Assembly (NCBI GenBank): GCA_003116995.1
Contig: BDSL01000038.1
Coordinates: forward strand, 806,001 to 870,000
Reading direction: 5' to 3'
Length of the DNA: 64,000 nucleotides
Source of the DNA: Yamagishiella unicocca
Taxonomy: Eukaryota; Chlorophyta; Chlorophyceae; Chlamydomonadales; Volvocaceae
The notes below the pieces were generated by a model, which was not told where the DNA came from, ran no database searches, and saw only the letters and a program-made list of their open reading frames with translations. The translations under genes were made by a program, and so were the position numbers. This document shows positions 48,701-61,871 of the stretch, in pieces; position 1 is the stretch's first letter, and the number at the start of each line of letters is the position of its first letter.

Positions 48701-51600
48701 GGGGCCGCTCATACGAACTGAAACCGCTGGTGCCGCAGCCCAGCTCCGCAGTGTTGGCGGCAGCTGTGGCCGCCGGCCTGGCACCACCCGCCAGGCAGAC
48801 ACCTGCTTCAGCAGCCGGTGCGGCCTTGGAGGTCGAGGTGCCCGTGCTGGGTGATGCATCCAGTGGGCCAGACTCGCCGATTGCGCCTGGCAACATGGAT
48901 GCGTTACCTTCGTCGCTATCGTCGCCCTCGTCTTTCGCACCTGGTGCTTGCTCCCCGCTGTACGAGTCTGACCAGTGCCTGAACTCGTGGGCATCGCCGG
49001 AGCCCGACTCCACACCCGAGCGTTGCCGCACGCCTTCGCTGCCGTCTGAGGGGGAAGCATCCGACTCCCGGAGCGAGCTCAGGGGGCAGCCGCCCCTTTT
49101 GCAGTCGACAGCCCTCGCCGGTGGGCTGTACCTTGAAAGTGTGTTCATGCACATGCCCGCGCTACCGCGCCACGGGCTCATCGCGGTGGAGGCAACGCAT
49201 CCAGATGTAGACGTCATGGGCGGATGGGCGGCGGGGGTGGCGTGCCAGGATTCGGCGACGGTGGCAGAACTGAACGGATGGCTGCGCCGCAGCACCGACA
49301 TACAGAGGTGAGGGGTTGTGTGTGATGTCGTGGTGAAGCTCCAGCGACGCCAGATGCCATTTGTTGCACCATCAGCCACCCTTTCCATGCTCGCCTTGCG
49401 CCTCACCCCTGCCTCAAACCCGCAATCGCCGTTGCACGCGGTATGCTTCCGCTTGCCGGGGACCTCCTCTCCCTCACTCCCCGATGCCGGGCACCATAAT
49501 GCTTGTCCGCTCGGGCCTTCGTACGTAGCGGCCGCTGGTTGCTGCTGGAGCTGGGTGTGCTGCTGGACTACGACTCGATGATGCCGTCGCTGCTTCAGGA
49601 GCCAACTCCCTCGAGCGCCAGCAACGGACCAGGAGGGGTTGCGGCACGGCGCGGCGACGCAGGGGTAGTGGGTTCGGGTCCTGGCCAGCAGGCGGACACT
49701 GGCGGTGGGGCTGGTCCAGCCGTGAGCGCACGCAGCCACCAGCGGGCGCCGCAACAGAAGCAGCAGCAGCAGCAACACGGGCAGCAGTCGAGGGTGATGC
49801 CTGTCGCCTCGAACCCCCTGCCGCGTCCCGTAGAGAGAGGGGCAGACCAGGATGGCCTGGCAGCGGCTGCTGCGGCCGCCGGTAGTGGGGCGCTGTCTGC
49901 CGTGGCGTACACGAGTGGCGAGGCCCCGCCGCAGCCCTCCATCCTATCCGCCAGGCCCGACGGCTCCTTGGAGTTGCGGCTGCTGCCCTCGTCTGCCGCC
50001 GGCGCAAGCGGGAGCGCGGTAGGAGCGGTTGCCGCCAGCTTTCCCCGTAACGAAGCTCCCGCACCATCCGCAGCGGTGGGCGGGCTCGCCAGGCGGTTGT
50101 ACGGCGAGTCATCAGCGGGCAGCGGAGCTGGGATACCGTACGCAGGGATGGGTATGCCCGCGAACGCGCGAGTCAACCCCGTCACGCTGTCGGATGACAC
50201 CAAGGTGGGGTGGGATGGGCCGGGAGGGAGGTTCGGCTCGTCAAGCAAGCGCACAGAGCGGGCGTCAGGTATCCGCCACGGCCACCCAACTGTGACGGGC
50301 GGAACGAATTGCCTGCTTCAACGAATTGCGTGGCGTGCGTACCCCACGGTCACCCGATGCCCCCACACCCGCAGGTGCCTGACGCTGCTGGCCGCATGCA
50401 TGAACCCTCGCTTCGACGCCTGCTGGCGCACCCTCTTCTACACCCTGGTTGCCGCCGCGCCATGGAGGGTGCCGCCGCACGGTGAGGCGAGGCCTGGGTT
50501 GGGGTCGGGCTGGGTCCCCACTTCCCCCCAACGTGACAATGCGCCGCCCGCTCCCTTGCGACTCATGCGCTAACAAGCTCGGCCCAGCCCAGGGGCCCCC
50601 AGAAACTTCGTTGGTGAAATTTCCCCTTCCTTTTGGCGCCTTTGTCAGGCTGCTGGCGTATGCTGTTGCGTCAGGTCTACCACTCCTCGCCACTGGGCTC
50701 CTGGAGTGGCTCATGGCCATGCAGGCGCCCTCACTGGGCGTCAACACGGCCGCTGCTGCCGCCACTGGCAACGCCGAGGAAGATGCCGTCACCGTGGCGG
50801 ATGTATTTGCTCGCGTGGCGTCGCGTGCGGCTGCAGCCACGGCGCGTGCCGCCGCTGCTGCCGCCGCGATGACAGCTGACCGGTACAACGATTATTCGGG
50901 ACACACCGGCGTGGAGACGCACACATTCGGTCTCTCCGGCCAGAGCGACAGTAGCCGCGGCTCCAGCGTTGACTCATTCGGTGGGGACGGTGTTCGCAAG
51001 CTGGCAGTGGGCTTCAGCCTGCTGCACCTGGCTGTGATGAGCGGCCGCAGCGCCATGGTGCTGCAGGTCCTTGACTGGGCCGATGCGTACGGTCGACCGT
51101 GGCTCCTGGACGAGCACGCGGGGCCTGGCCGTGTCACAGCGCTGCACCTTGCAGCGGCGGTGCGGGACGGCGGAGAGGTGGCTCGGCTGCTGCTGTCCCT
51201 GGGCCCGGCGGGTCAGGATGCGTGGCTACTGGTGCGCGACGCCGCGGGCCGAACGCCCGCCGACATCGCAGGTGCAGCAGGCCTGCAACACCTCAACCAC
51301 TTTTGTTTATACGGGGAGGATCCGGCGTCCACGCCATTACCTGCAAATGAGCTCGGCGGCAGGGTGTCCACCTGCGACCGCAGCATCGCCTGTGACGGCG
51401 CCGCCGCTGCTGCTGTTGCTGGTGCCGGTAGCACTGCGCTTGGCGGTGAGGCGGAAGCCGCCGTGAGAGACCGCGGAGCTCTCAATCGTCGGTTAGGAGC
51501 ACTAGCGCAGTTGGATTGGCCCTTGCTGTACACTGCGCTGGTGGTGCTGCTGCTGGCGGCGGTATTGGGGGCACTGTTGTCAGGCCCGCGGGGCAGCTAG
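42732..51600 (+). CDS. Class-II SBP-box transcription factor with ankyrin repeats and membrane anchor
   Basis: Twelve exons: 42732-42828, 42894-43003, 43524-43693, 44379-44502, 44923-45015, 45394-46635, 46906-47790, 48049-48355, 48629-49307, 49529-50204, 50375-50481, 50649-51600; all in phase, 1,813 residues. The SBP domain (about 68-145) reads TCQVDGCG, YSVCEQHF, VRFCQQCNKFQ, ARRSCAARSKDRNLRRR, with two zinc sites and a basic nuclear signal at its end. Poly-Gln/Gly regions follow. The middle keeps features of plant SPL1/12/14 proteins: VCLKLFSCMPEDLPTDML, FMRLGCVHVIANV, TIAVVSGRNLLKPGTRFF. Ankyrin-like repeats cover about 1617-1711 (LLHLAVMSGRSAMVLQVL, TALHLAAAVRDGGEVARLL). Residues about 1785-1808 form a membrane helix (LLYTALVVLLLAAVLGALL). 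It should bind GTAC-core promoters. Algal CRR1 and plant SPL7 are copper regulators of this broad type, but a copper role is not shown here. Confidence 0.93.
46090..46127. repeat. Poly-Gln tract in the SBP gene
   Basis: CAG/CAA run encoding about ten Gln in exon 45394-46635; further Gln runs lie at about 46265 and 46550 and in the next exon at about 46940-47040. Typical of volvocine transcription factors. Confidence 0.9.
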
Positions 51601-54366
51601 GGAGAAGGATCAAAGTTCAGGCCCCGAGAAGTTAGTTTCAACTGCGACTTGGGTCGCTTTGTATTAGCTTCGGGGTTGAGGCGCAGGTGGTGGGCGGTGC
51701 AATTTACGCCAAGCAGTGCAGGGCGGGATAGGGTAATTGGTGAAGTGTGGTCCCTGAAGGGCTCACTAGGTGCCAGATCTGCGGGCATATGATGAAACGA
51801 GCGCTTACTGCTGGCCTTGCCAGCTGAGGCCGCGGATTGGGCAGACATTGGCGAAGTCCTCATTGCCACGTGTTAAAAATAGCAGTGGCCAGATTAAATT
51901 TGCACGCAACAAGGAGAGGCTGTCGCTAAGACGTGACGTCATCCGATTGCCATCAGCGCTACACTCCTGCCCTGGCGAGTCGTGCCGGGGCCCGGGCTGG
52001 CTTGTGGCTGTGGGCCCCAACGGATGGTGCACGCACCCTGCTGAGATTTGGTATAATCGGTGTGTGAATTAGAAACCCAGCAGTTGGGAAAGAAGCCACT
52101 TTAGTATGGCGCCCTCATTTCGTCATGGCCCTACCCTTCATGTATCCCTTGATCGTTTGGAGGACTTATTGCGTTGGGAAAAATGCAGTTGCTAAAGAGC
52201 CTGCCCGGATTCTATCCAGAGGCGTCGGTGTTGTGTGACCATTGGAGCCGATGGGTGCCGATTGTGTGGGCCCCTGCTTCCCGCGCGATTGCAGATTTCA
52301 TTTCCTGTCTGCAGGGTGGTCAAGGCGACGAAAGCACAGGTAATGGTGGACAGTCTTATTTGCACTATGATAAAAGCTCATTAAACGTCGCTGTGGTAGA
52401 CAGCGATCATTGTGGTTGATACATTCGGCCCTCGAATGCTAGTGGGGCTGTGCGGTACGGTAGGGTGCTCACTGAGGCTTTGCGAGCAGCATCACGTTCA
52501 TTGCGATACGGGTACGGGTTACGACGGCTTGTCTGCGAAATATGGCGCCCGCCATGCAGTTTACAGTATCTATCGAACGGGATTAAACGACTTGGTGATT
52601 GTATGGTTCAGGTCTTCTCACAGCCTGTTTGCGTTGCGACCTGCTGTTATCGTTGCGGCACTTGAGGCCTCTCTTTGTTCAGCAATGGTCGGCAAAAATC
52701 AAGTGCACATCGTTCCGGTGCTATTTGAGCGATGCAAGGTCGCGCTGCACCCGCTCGAGGCTGGTCGGGGGGGCCACGATGGCGGATGCGGTCACGGTAA
52801 GGGAGCAGAGTGGCGGGAGCGTGCGTTCCTGCTGTAAGGCGAAGCGGGTCGTCATCGTGCAGATTATTGCCTGCACGAGTAAACTGGCGATTACCTCTGC
52901 AGTTCTGCCGCATCGCTTAGTGGTTGTGAGAAGCATCCGTGCGAGGACGTACAGGCCTTGCCCTTAGCTGCACAGGATTTAAATGCCCTCTGCTGCATTT
53001 GGTGGGCGGTATGAAGGCACGTTGGAAGGCTTGTGCGCTTAAGGCTTGTGCACTTAACATCTTTCAGCTTGACGCACTACCTGTACTTAAGCAGCACCGC
53101 AGAAATAGGTGCGTGCGTCAGCTGTAGGCGCTTTGGTGTGCTTGAGGGGGGCGCGCCTGGTTATTTCGGTTGCAAACAAGTCGAATGGGCGCCGGATGAT
53201 TTGGTGCCATGCTTCGGGCAGCGTAGTGGCTAGATCGGAGCAACCTGGCATATACAACTTTTGATGGTTGGTTAAGGGCTTCGAAGGAGACCAGGGGCCT
53301 GCTGTCCTGGAAGATGGCTCGTTTCATTGGCGATGGGGCTGTCACAAGCCGCTTTCACATTTTAGCTTCAAAAAGATGAGGATTCATACGTATCAAGCCG
53401 GAGGGTTGTACTACGGCTCCTTTGGGACTGGATAGAGGATGCCCGACGCCTTGCGCGCTGGGCGGAGGAGCATATCTGTCCTTTGTACTCCGAGGCCAAT
53501 GGGTTGCTACGATTGGCATTGCGATTGGTAAAGACGGTTCGTTATGTTTGCGTCAATGTATTTGTTGTCGTGCACTTTCAGGCCACTGGCTGGAGACCCA
53601 AGTCGCTTTTGGGTAATTTTGCAGGCAGCCATTTGCCCCCTGTAGAGGAGTCCCCAACTAGCTGCCGGTTTTTACAATGTCGGCGGCGTCGGGTGAATGG
53701 GGCCCTAGTAGTCCCCTAGTATACATCCCCCTACACACCTCGTAGGGCAGCGTAGGGCAAGTACGTAGTCACCGTAGTACATAGTACCACCAAAAGGCGC
53801 CCCTTCAAAGATGTGACCCTGCCAGCCTTAAACATCGACACCTATCCAGTGGGCCTTGTCCCACCATAGAAAGAGTGACTCTGGTGGTCTCCCATGGCCC
53901 TCGGTTGGGGACAAGGGGTATGGCAGAGTCGGTACCTGCGTGAGCAAAAACCGTTTGTTATCATGCAACGCGACCATTGAAAGCATCTCTGTGTGCCACA
54001 ATAACAGCTGTGTGCCAACATGCCACTCAAAATACATCTCCCTTGTCACACAAAACGAGTGTATCTGTAGACAGGCAGCAGTGACAAAACGAAGGTGTAG
54101 CCAGGCGACGGAATGAATGCATGTGTAGAGTTTCCGGGAGGGTAATCGTGTAGTCAAGACCAGCGGTTTCGGAGGCATGGTTGAAAACTGGACAGCTGGT
54201 TTATCCAGTAAACACATATATAAATTAAGGCCCTTCTCCCTTCCGCAGTCATTGTTACAAGAAAGCGTTTTGAGAAGGTCAAATCCCGGTGTCGTGAGCT
54301 AAGCCGCCGGCTGACAAAGAACTCCGTGTGATTATACGGATTTAGCATTGCTACCGTTTCATAACT
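51601..54366. other. SBP-ACS intergenic interval
   Basis: 2.8 kb between two plus-strand genes. A TGTAA at 52834-52838 would give the SBP transcript a 3'UTR of about 1.2 kb; the remainder should contain the ACS promoter. A short imperfect repeat (AAGGCTTGTGC, twice) lies near 53025-53055. No ORF here shows a recognisable domain. Confidence 0.5.
52834..52838 (+). terminator. Putative TGTAA poly(A) signal of the SBP gene
   Basis: TGTAA found on the coding strand downstream of the SBP stop at 51600. Confidence 0.4.
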
Positions 54367-57300
54367 ATGTTGGATAACTCTGAGGAGCACCCTGTCGTCC
54401 ATGAGGAGAGATTTATGCCCCTGGACACAATTGTCGAAAGGGCGTATGTACAGGGAATGTCCAGCTACAAGGAGCTCTACGAACGCAGCATCTCTGATCC
54501 GGATGCCTTCTGGAGCGAGCAGGCAGAAGACTTGTTTTGGCAGAAGAAGTGGACCTCGCCCATCTGCAAGTAAGCCCTCAGTGCTTGTCGGGCAACGAAC
54601 CATGTTCATGGCGCGCTGAACTCGTCCTGGAACAGGTACAACCTTAATTTGGAGAATGGACCTGTGCACATTTCATGGTTTGACGGTGCCGAGACGAATC
54701 TCGCATGGAACGCTGTAGACCGCCACGTCGAGGCTGGCCTGGGAGACCGCGTTGCATTTTATTGGGAAGGCAACGATGAAAGCGCAGTAAGCTTAAGGAT
54801 TTGGGGCGGGTTGGCACGCTGTCATTTTCTGGAATCCTTACAGCAAGGGGTTAATACGTCCCCAAAACCCAAAATAATAACGGCCATCGACCGCATCGTC
54901 TGCGACTCACTGAGCCCTATCACTTAGTACGTCGTCCCTGCAAGCGAGACATCTCGCCATTGGCATGTACATACTCTGTAAGTGGACGTCTACGTACGTA
55001 CGTCCTGCTCTATCTACACGCTAACTCCACCTTACACCGCCCCCCGTCCACATCACCGCACAGGAGCGTACGACAACCTATTCGCAGCTCAAACGCATGG
55101 TGTGCCAAATTGCCAACTACCTGAAGTCGATAGGAGTCAAGCGTGGTGACGACGTCACGCTGTATATGTCGCTTGTGCCTGAACTGCCGGCAGCCATGGT
55201 GAGGAGTTGCTGATCCTTGACCACTGCCACTCGCTCGTCAAGCAGATGCGTGTATATATATCATGGCCATGGCCAAGGAGGAGCGATGATAGAAACTGAC
55301 CCACGAGGATACATGGCGGGGCAAGCACGCACACATGCCAAATACTTATTCGCCTGTTACGTATTTAATAACTCATAATACGGGACGGAGGGCACTATCT
55401 ACTTCTGCGTTGAGGTCAAATTGCCTCCGGGCGGGACGGATGGATCGACCTACCGTACCGTCCTGATTTGCATTCCGGCCATGCATGGTTGCTTGCCAAG
55501 ATATCATGTCCCGTTGTCTTGCCCCGCACCTCAGCTGGCATGTGCCCGTATTGGGGCGGTGCACAGCGTGGTTTTTGGGGGCTTCAGTGCAGAAGCTCTG
55601 GCGGACCGCATCCTTGACAGCCAGCCCAACCTCGTTATCACGGCATCTGGCACCATGCGCGGGCCCAAGCCCATACCGCTGAAGGTGCGTTACAAGGGAT
55701 TGCAACAGCACCAAGTTGACCGTGCGCGTGCTGGTCCCTACCAAACGGCTATATATATGGGTTAAATCGATGATTTAGCAACTTAACAGGCTGAGAAACG
55801 GCAGGCAGGACGGCGGGCGGGCCCGCTAAGCAGCAGCAGACTCAATCAAGGACAGCTTGCTTTACCATGCATGCACGGAAACCGGCTTAACGCTTCGGTT
55901 TCTTAGCTAAGAAAAGCGCTAAGCTATCTACGCAGCAGCGGCAATACCTTTACTTAATGATTTAACGCTAAGAAGTTGCCGGTGCCGCCCTTCAGTTCTT
56001 AGCAAAATTCGTACCCGCTTTGTAACTTAGCGCGACCCCCAAACTTAAGTAAGGGTTCACGCTTAGCTGCTTATATTCGCAGGGCAGTCAGGAGTATTAG
56101 CGGATTCTTAGCGGATTCTCAATAGCAGTTGCTTGGCGGATTCGAATATTATTTTTCTGGATTTGGGGGCGGTATATATGGAATGCCCAGAAATAGGATT
56201 TGTATTACGAGCAATTATCCGTTGATTGCTCGGCACCCATGAGGTACTCATACATGTCTCCGCAACATACAAATGGAACAGCTGGACAATCGGAATGATG
56301 ACACGTTTAACACGTACTACTGCTTCACGTATTAGCCAGTACCGTGCGTGTAAGCAGCAGCGCATGGATGGCGGCATGGTCACCTCGGCGTGTATGTTAC
56401 GTAAGAGCCACTCAACAACTAGCTAGCCGATGCATCGATGTGCTGCTGATAGATGCAAGGCCGCCCTCAACCTCGTGACGCATCAGACATAAAGAGACAT
56501 CCGTAACTTTACCTTCGTTCGCCTGAGTCGCTCCACTGTAATGGAAGTGGTTATTATTCGCAACGTGTGTGTGTGCCATTCACCAGTTGGTATCTACGCC
56601 ATCACTTAACATCTTTCACGCCTTCCACTCATCGGTTTCCCTCCTTCGTTCACTGCTACATGCCTTAACAGTCCATTGTAGACGAGGCTCTGCAGATCAG
56701 CGAGAGTAAGGGGCACACGGTCCAGGTGGGTGCGTGGGGGTTCTGCAGGTCAAGGCAGGTAGAGTTGGCCACGGGCAAGAAATAAAAATATTAAGGGCAA
56801 GCTGAGGGCAAACATGACAACCGAAACCTTAAGGTTTCGGTTGTCATGTTTGCCGCCTCTTTCACACCTTACGCGCAGTCAAGTCTTGCTTGTATGCCGT
56901 TCGGTAACGTGAAGGCTCGCGCGCGCCACGCTAACATTACAAGCAAAGGCCGGTAAGGAAACTCTTTATCCGCTCTACGCATGCTTGCACGCACCCAACC
57001 TTTTCCATTGAGGCGCGCGGTAGGCCTTTCTACAGGCAGGCATTTGCTCTGGTTACATCGTATCCCCGCCGTACTTAACCGACCCTTGGCTCGCAGGGTT
57101 CCTCTCCACAACGTAATTGGTTCCTCTTCACAACGTAATTAATTACAATATTTTCATTTGCTTATTAGTGCTTGCCTCCCGTCCAGCCCCTGAACTTAGA
57201 GGCCTATATGCGCCCTCCCAATATGCGCCGGTCAGCACGTGCTGATGCTTGAACAGGTACCGCTGTCCGATGTGGGCGGCTTTCTCAAGCCTGGACGTGA

Positions 57301-60300
57301 TGTGACCTGGCGTGAGGCGGTGGACTCACAGCCGGACGAGTGTCCCGTCGAATGGATGCCAGCTGAGGCGCCACTCTTCAAGCTGTATACTTCGGGGTCG
57401 ACTGGTGGGTACTGTGTGTAGTGGAAAAGGGTTTTATTTGGTGTGCGGGAGACTGGAAGTGTCATTAAATGTCGATTCGAGGTAACACTCCGTCTGGGAA
57501 CGGGCTGGTCCGTTTCCTCTCCGTACCCAGCTCGGTTTAGGTCCGCTTTATTTCTCAGTCCGTTTCGGTAGGTTTTGCTATCTTCTATGCATTCCGTTTC
57601 CTTCCGTATGGGCAAAAAACGTAGAATGAAACGCACCTAATAACCGAGACGGGAACATCTAGGGTACGGCCGATTGGTCAATGAATTGCCCTTTTGGGTG
57701 GCAGGGCAGGACTTCCTCGCAATCCATTTGCACATATCTCACACACGGTGCTTAGAACACGTGCCACCATGCTCAGGATAGAAGGCACCAGGCTCACTCA
57801 GTCCCGCAATATGAATTTCGCAACGGGAGCTGTTCCCTCGCTGAAGCCGTCAGTCCGGTAGTAAACGGAATTTATTACGTACGCGCTGGGTGTTATGTAT
57901 CTTCGCCCGCACTACTCAGGTGCCTAAAAACAATGGATTCCTCAGTCTTTCCTCTGTACTATCAAGGCGTTGGAAGACAATGGATCCTGTAATGGGTCTT
58001 ATAACCTAAAAGCCTGAAAAGAGGAAAATAAACGTGCATCGTCATTGCGCCGCTTAAGCTTGCCTCTGGCGCACGTACCTCAATCTGCCCCAGGCAAGCC
58101 CAAGGGTGTGTTGCACACAACTGGGGGCTACATGCTTGGCGCCATGACGACCACCAAGTATGTTTTTGACATGCAGCCCTCTTCGGACGTGTACTGGTGC
58201 ACTGCCGATTGTGGATGGATTACTGGCCATACCTACGTTACGTACGGTGCGAGCGGGCGGGCAGGGCGGGGTTTGGGACGCATACCTGCAGGAAACCTGC
58301 ACCGGCATCCAAAATTTTTTTTCTATACATAGGCCTCCCGCACAACATCGCACAATGAATGCACCCCGGGCAAATTATTTCTGGAGCAATGGTGGTGGCG
58401 CTCCCTGTTTCCTAACTAACAATTGCTTGCCTGCTAATGTCTGGTGTATTGCCTCACTTGCTTTGACTCTCCGTTATGCAGTGCGTGTTCTCCTTGCCTA
58501 TGTCGTTTCTTCATTATTTCCTCAGGGCCGTTGCTGCTGGGCGCTACACAAGTGATTTTCGAGGGTGTGCCAACTTGGCCCGACGCGGGTCGCTGTTGGG
58601 CCATTGTTGACAAATATAAGGTATGCGGATTGCAACGCTACCAGCGCAGGCTCATGAGCGGATGTTATGGTGGGCCAAGCTGTGAACAGCAAATGGTCCC
58701 ATGTGGCACGTGCGTAACGCGGCATCTGACTTAAAACGACAGATGCGTGGCTGGTTCGCAAACCTGGACGCATGATGACTCCGCCGCCTCCGTGACTCAC
58801 GCACTTTTTATTTACGATCATTGTTCGCCTTGCACAGAATGGCGGATTATTTACTGACCACGTATCTAGGAAAGTGTAGACAATATGCGTTTGTGAATCG
58901 ATGTATGTACAAAAAAGGAATGAAGACATGTAACCAACCAAATGACATTGATTGTGCATGATGCCCCTCCGGGGACTCTTCAGCTTTAGCGTGTACCATC
59001 ACTACACGGCAATCTTCACAGCAGTACGCTCACCGTAGGGGTCACTGTGATTGGCGCACCTCATTGAATTTGAAGCGTGCGTACGTGTGTACATCGATCA
59101 GCACTGCGTGGCTTGGCAATGGGTCGCTTTAGTATTGGGACATCTCCCTCACTATTGCCTGATGTCCCTGGCTGTTGCCGTCCAGGTCAGCATCTTCTAT
59201 ACAGCTCCTACTGCCATTCGGGCACTCCATGCCAAGGGCGACGCGTTTGTGATTCGCCATTCCCGGTCATCGCTCAGGTTGCTGGGATCAGTGGGTGAGC
59301 CCATTAATCCCGAGGCTTGGCGTTGGTACCACGAAGTTGTGGGTGGTGGCAGGTAGGGCGGCGGAGCTGTTGCTTGGGCCATGCGACACTACTTAGATAG
59401 AGCAAAAGCTCCATCTGCTGTTGCACTCTACGTAGCTGATTCCCAGCAGCGAGGTTACAGCCTCGTACAATTGCATACATTCAAGGGCATAATCCTGCTC
59501 GACTGTAATGATGGCTGCATCACTGTGTCATCTACACCTTCATTGTCGAGTTGCCTTGGATGGAGCAAATCTGCAAAACAATCCTAATAATAATACTCTT
59601 GCCGCAATCCCAGGTGCCCCATCATGGATACATGGTGGCAGACAGAGACAGGAGCGCACATGATTACACCGCTACCAGGAGCCACACCTCTGAAGCCAGG
59701 TTGTGCGACGCTGCCTTTCTTCGGTGTGGAGCCTGCGGTGCTCGACGACAAAGGCAACGAGCTGCAGGTTAGCGATCGCGCATGGCTTGACAATATTTGG
59801 CTTACAATCATAACGGGTACTGGCCATTATCCCTCCTACTGGTAGAACACATGTGTGCGTGTACAATTATTTTGCAACCTCCTGTACACTGCGTCACTAC
59901 TGCTGGTCAACCAAATTGCCCCAGGGTCCTTGCGAGGGTATGCTGGTGATTAAACGGCCATGGCCATCCATGATGCGGACTGTGGCTGGTGACCATCAAC
60001 GGTTCGAACAGACATATTTTTCGGCCTTTAAGGGATACTACTTCACAGGTGGGGTCGTCTACATACGTTTCCATCCACCACACGACACGGACTTGCATGA
60101 CCAGTGGATTGCACATGACATAAGAGTACTAATAACTTTCCCATTGGCAGTAGTCTGCTGCTGATGTTCACACGTGTTGCGTATCTAGCTGGGCCTGACA
60201 CTGACCACGGGCAGCTTCCCTGCTGAAAACGGAAAACCGAAGCTGATATGTGTGCGGGGTCTAATCTGCCGTTCCTGTAGGACAGAAAGGTTGCGGGTTG

Positions 60301-61871
60301 GGGGGTCCGTCCGGCGCCATCGAAATCCCATTAATGGTGTGGACGGGATTCATGATGCTGTGGATAAACTATGCAAATAGTGCACATGCACCCAATCCTA
60401 CCTTGTCTTTCCTACGTTACTAGCCCGCAGCAGGTAAGTACAATGCTTGCTCTTCGATGTCTGCGTGAGTGAATTGAATGGAAAACATTGCTCGAAAGGA
60501 AGGCCATATGCTTATTAAACAATAATATCGCATCTAGGCGGCTACTCGGGTGGGCATCTCCTTGTATGCCTTTTGAGTGCAGGTGTGGCACGACATGTAA
60601 CACCCTGGGGTAAATAAACATCAAACAAATATACTGCACCTATGAATGCAGGAGACGGTTGCCGCCGTGACAATGACGGCTACTACTGGATCACTGGCCG
60701 TGTGGACGATGTGCTGAATGTGTCTGGTCACCGTATTGGCACCGCGGAGGTGGAGTCGGCGCTGGTGTCACATGCTGCTTGTGTTGAGGCTGCTGTGGTG
60801 GCCATTGAGCATGCTATCAAGGGCCAAAGCATCTATGCATTTGTGACACTGATGGCAGGTAGGTTGGCATTCAACTTCATGACGAGTGCATATGCATGCT
60901 GCATAAATGTTGTGAAACCAGCAATAGTAGTTAGCTAGCTTTGTCCTGATCTACCCCCAAAGCCCCACGCCCTACCTAAGCCTGGAGCTGTTTTTCGTGA
61001 CTTCAGAAGTCAGCCAGAAATCGATATCCTCGTGAATCAGATTTGGTGTGTGGCATGCTGCGTACTACTCGCTGAAAAGTGTTGATGGAATATGGAATAT
61101 GTGTATGATGTCTAACACGTTGGTACCTTCATAATAGTAATATTACGCCGGCTGGGGCCTGGTGTGTATTAAGGGGTAAGGGGACTCGGGGGCGGACTCC
61201 GCCCCCATATGCCCCCAGCCACCAATAGGTACCTTATAATCACCATGACAAGTGCGGCTCACCATACATCGGCCTTGTTAAACTATGGGACGGCGGCATT
61301 GAACATCTGGAAAGCACTGTTGTAAGCTGTATCAAATGTATATCCTTCCATGCCTACCATGCACAGGTTCAGAGCCCAGCGACACCCTGCGCAAGGAGCT
61401 CATTGCTGCTGTGCGGAAAGTCATCGGCCCCTTTGCTGCGCCCGATGTGATTCATTGGGTAGGTATAGGTTTTGGGATTGTGACATGTGCGGCTGGCGGC
61501 GATACATATACCAGTATACATGGTCTGTGGGTTGGTACATATGTATGTTGAAATGGCAATGTATCCTTAGTGTGTGAATGTGCGGTGTGAAGGCCTCGCT
61601 GATACCATCAACCCGCATTTGTGCCATGGACTATGTAAGGAAACGTCATTATGAATGTTCATATATGTGTAGTGTAAACACCCGCACCTTACCTACCCTA
61701 ATCCTTGGACACTGTCCTCAGGCCCCAGGCCTACCCAAGACTCGCAGTGGCAAGATCATGCGGCGTGTACTCCGCAAGATCGCAGCATGTGAGGAGGACC
61801 AACTGGGTGATACCTCCACGCTTGCTGACCCTGCAGTTGTGCAACAGCTGGTAGACCTGCGCGGGAAGTAG
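54367..61871 (+). CDS. ACS: Acetyl-CoA synthetase (AMP-forming)
   Basis: Fourteen exons: 54367-54569, 54636-54786, 55064-55198, 55535-55684, 56672-56725, 57257-57404, 58094-58246, 58526-58620, 59186-59352, 59614-59767, 59925-60048, 60652-60858, 61367-61458, 61722-61871; all in phase, 660 residues, the family's usual length. It activates acetate with ATP to acetyl-AMP and then forms acetyl-CoA. Motifs: [20 protein letters not shown], the ATP loop YTSGSTGKPKG (near 275-285), [24 protein letters not shown] (near 424), [33 protein letters not shown], and [11 protein letters not shown] with the catalytic, acetylation-regulated Lys near 622. There is no obvious transit peptide and no C-terminal SKL (it ends LRGK), so location is open. 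Introns are long and AT-rich, and codon use is more relaxed than in LHCBM. Confidence 0.97.
55860..56125. repeat. Cluster of CTTAGC/GCTAAG elements in ACS intron 4
   Basis: The hexamer CTTAGC or its complement, and near variants such as TTAGCGGATTC (direct repeat near 56098-56119), occurs about ten times in both orientations. One local inverted pair is TTTCTTAGCTAAGAAA near 55899-55914. All lie within the 987-bp intron 55685-56671. Confidence 0.6.
56807..56854. repeat. Perfect 48-bp palindrome in ACS intron 5
   Basis: Left arm GGCAAACATGACAACCGAAA then CCTT (24 bp), followed at once by its exact reverse complement, with no spacer; the centre is CCTTAAGG. The flanking bases do not pair. It lies in the intron 56726-57256. 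As RNA or single-stranded DNA it would fold into a 24-bp hairpin with essentially no loop. Confidence 0.95.

Noticed and set aside
50205..50580. Alternative frame CLTLLAACMNPRF at SBP exon 11
   Set aside because: It looked like a helix but needs a phase that neither the preceding nor the following SBP exon supports; the phased reading is VPDAAGRMHEPSLRRLL.
53828..54217. 129-codon minus-strand ORF before ACS
   Set aside because: Composition is not protein-like and it overlaps the likely ACS promoter; no motif.
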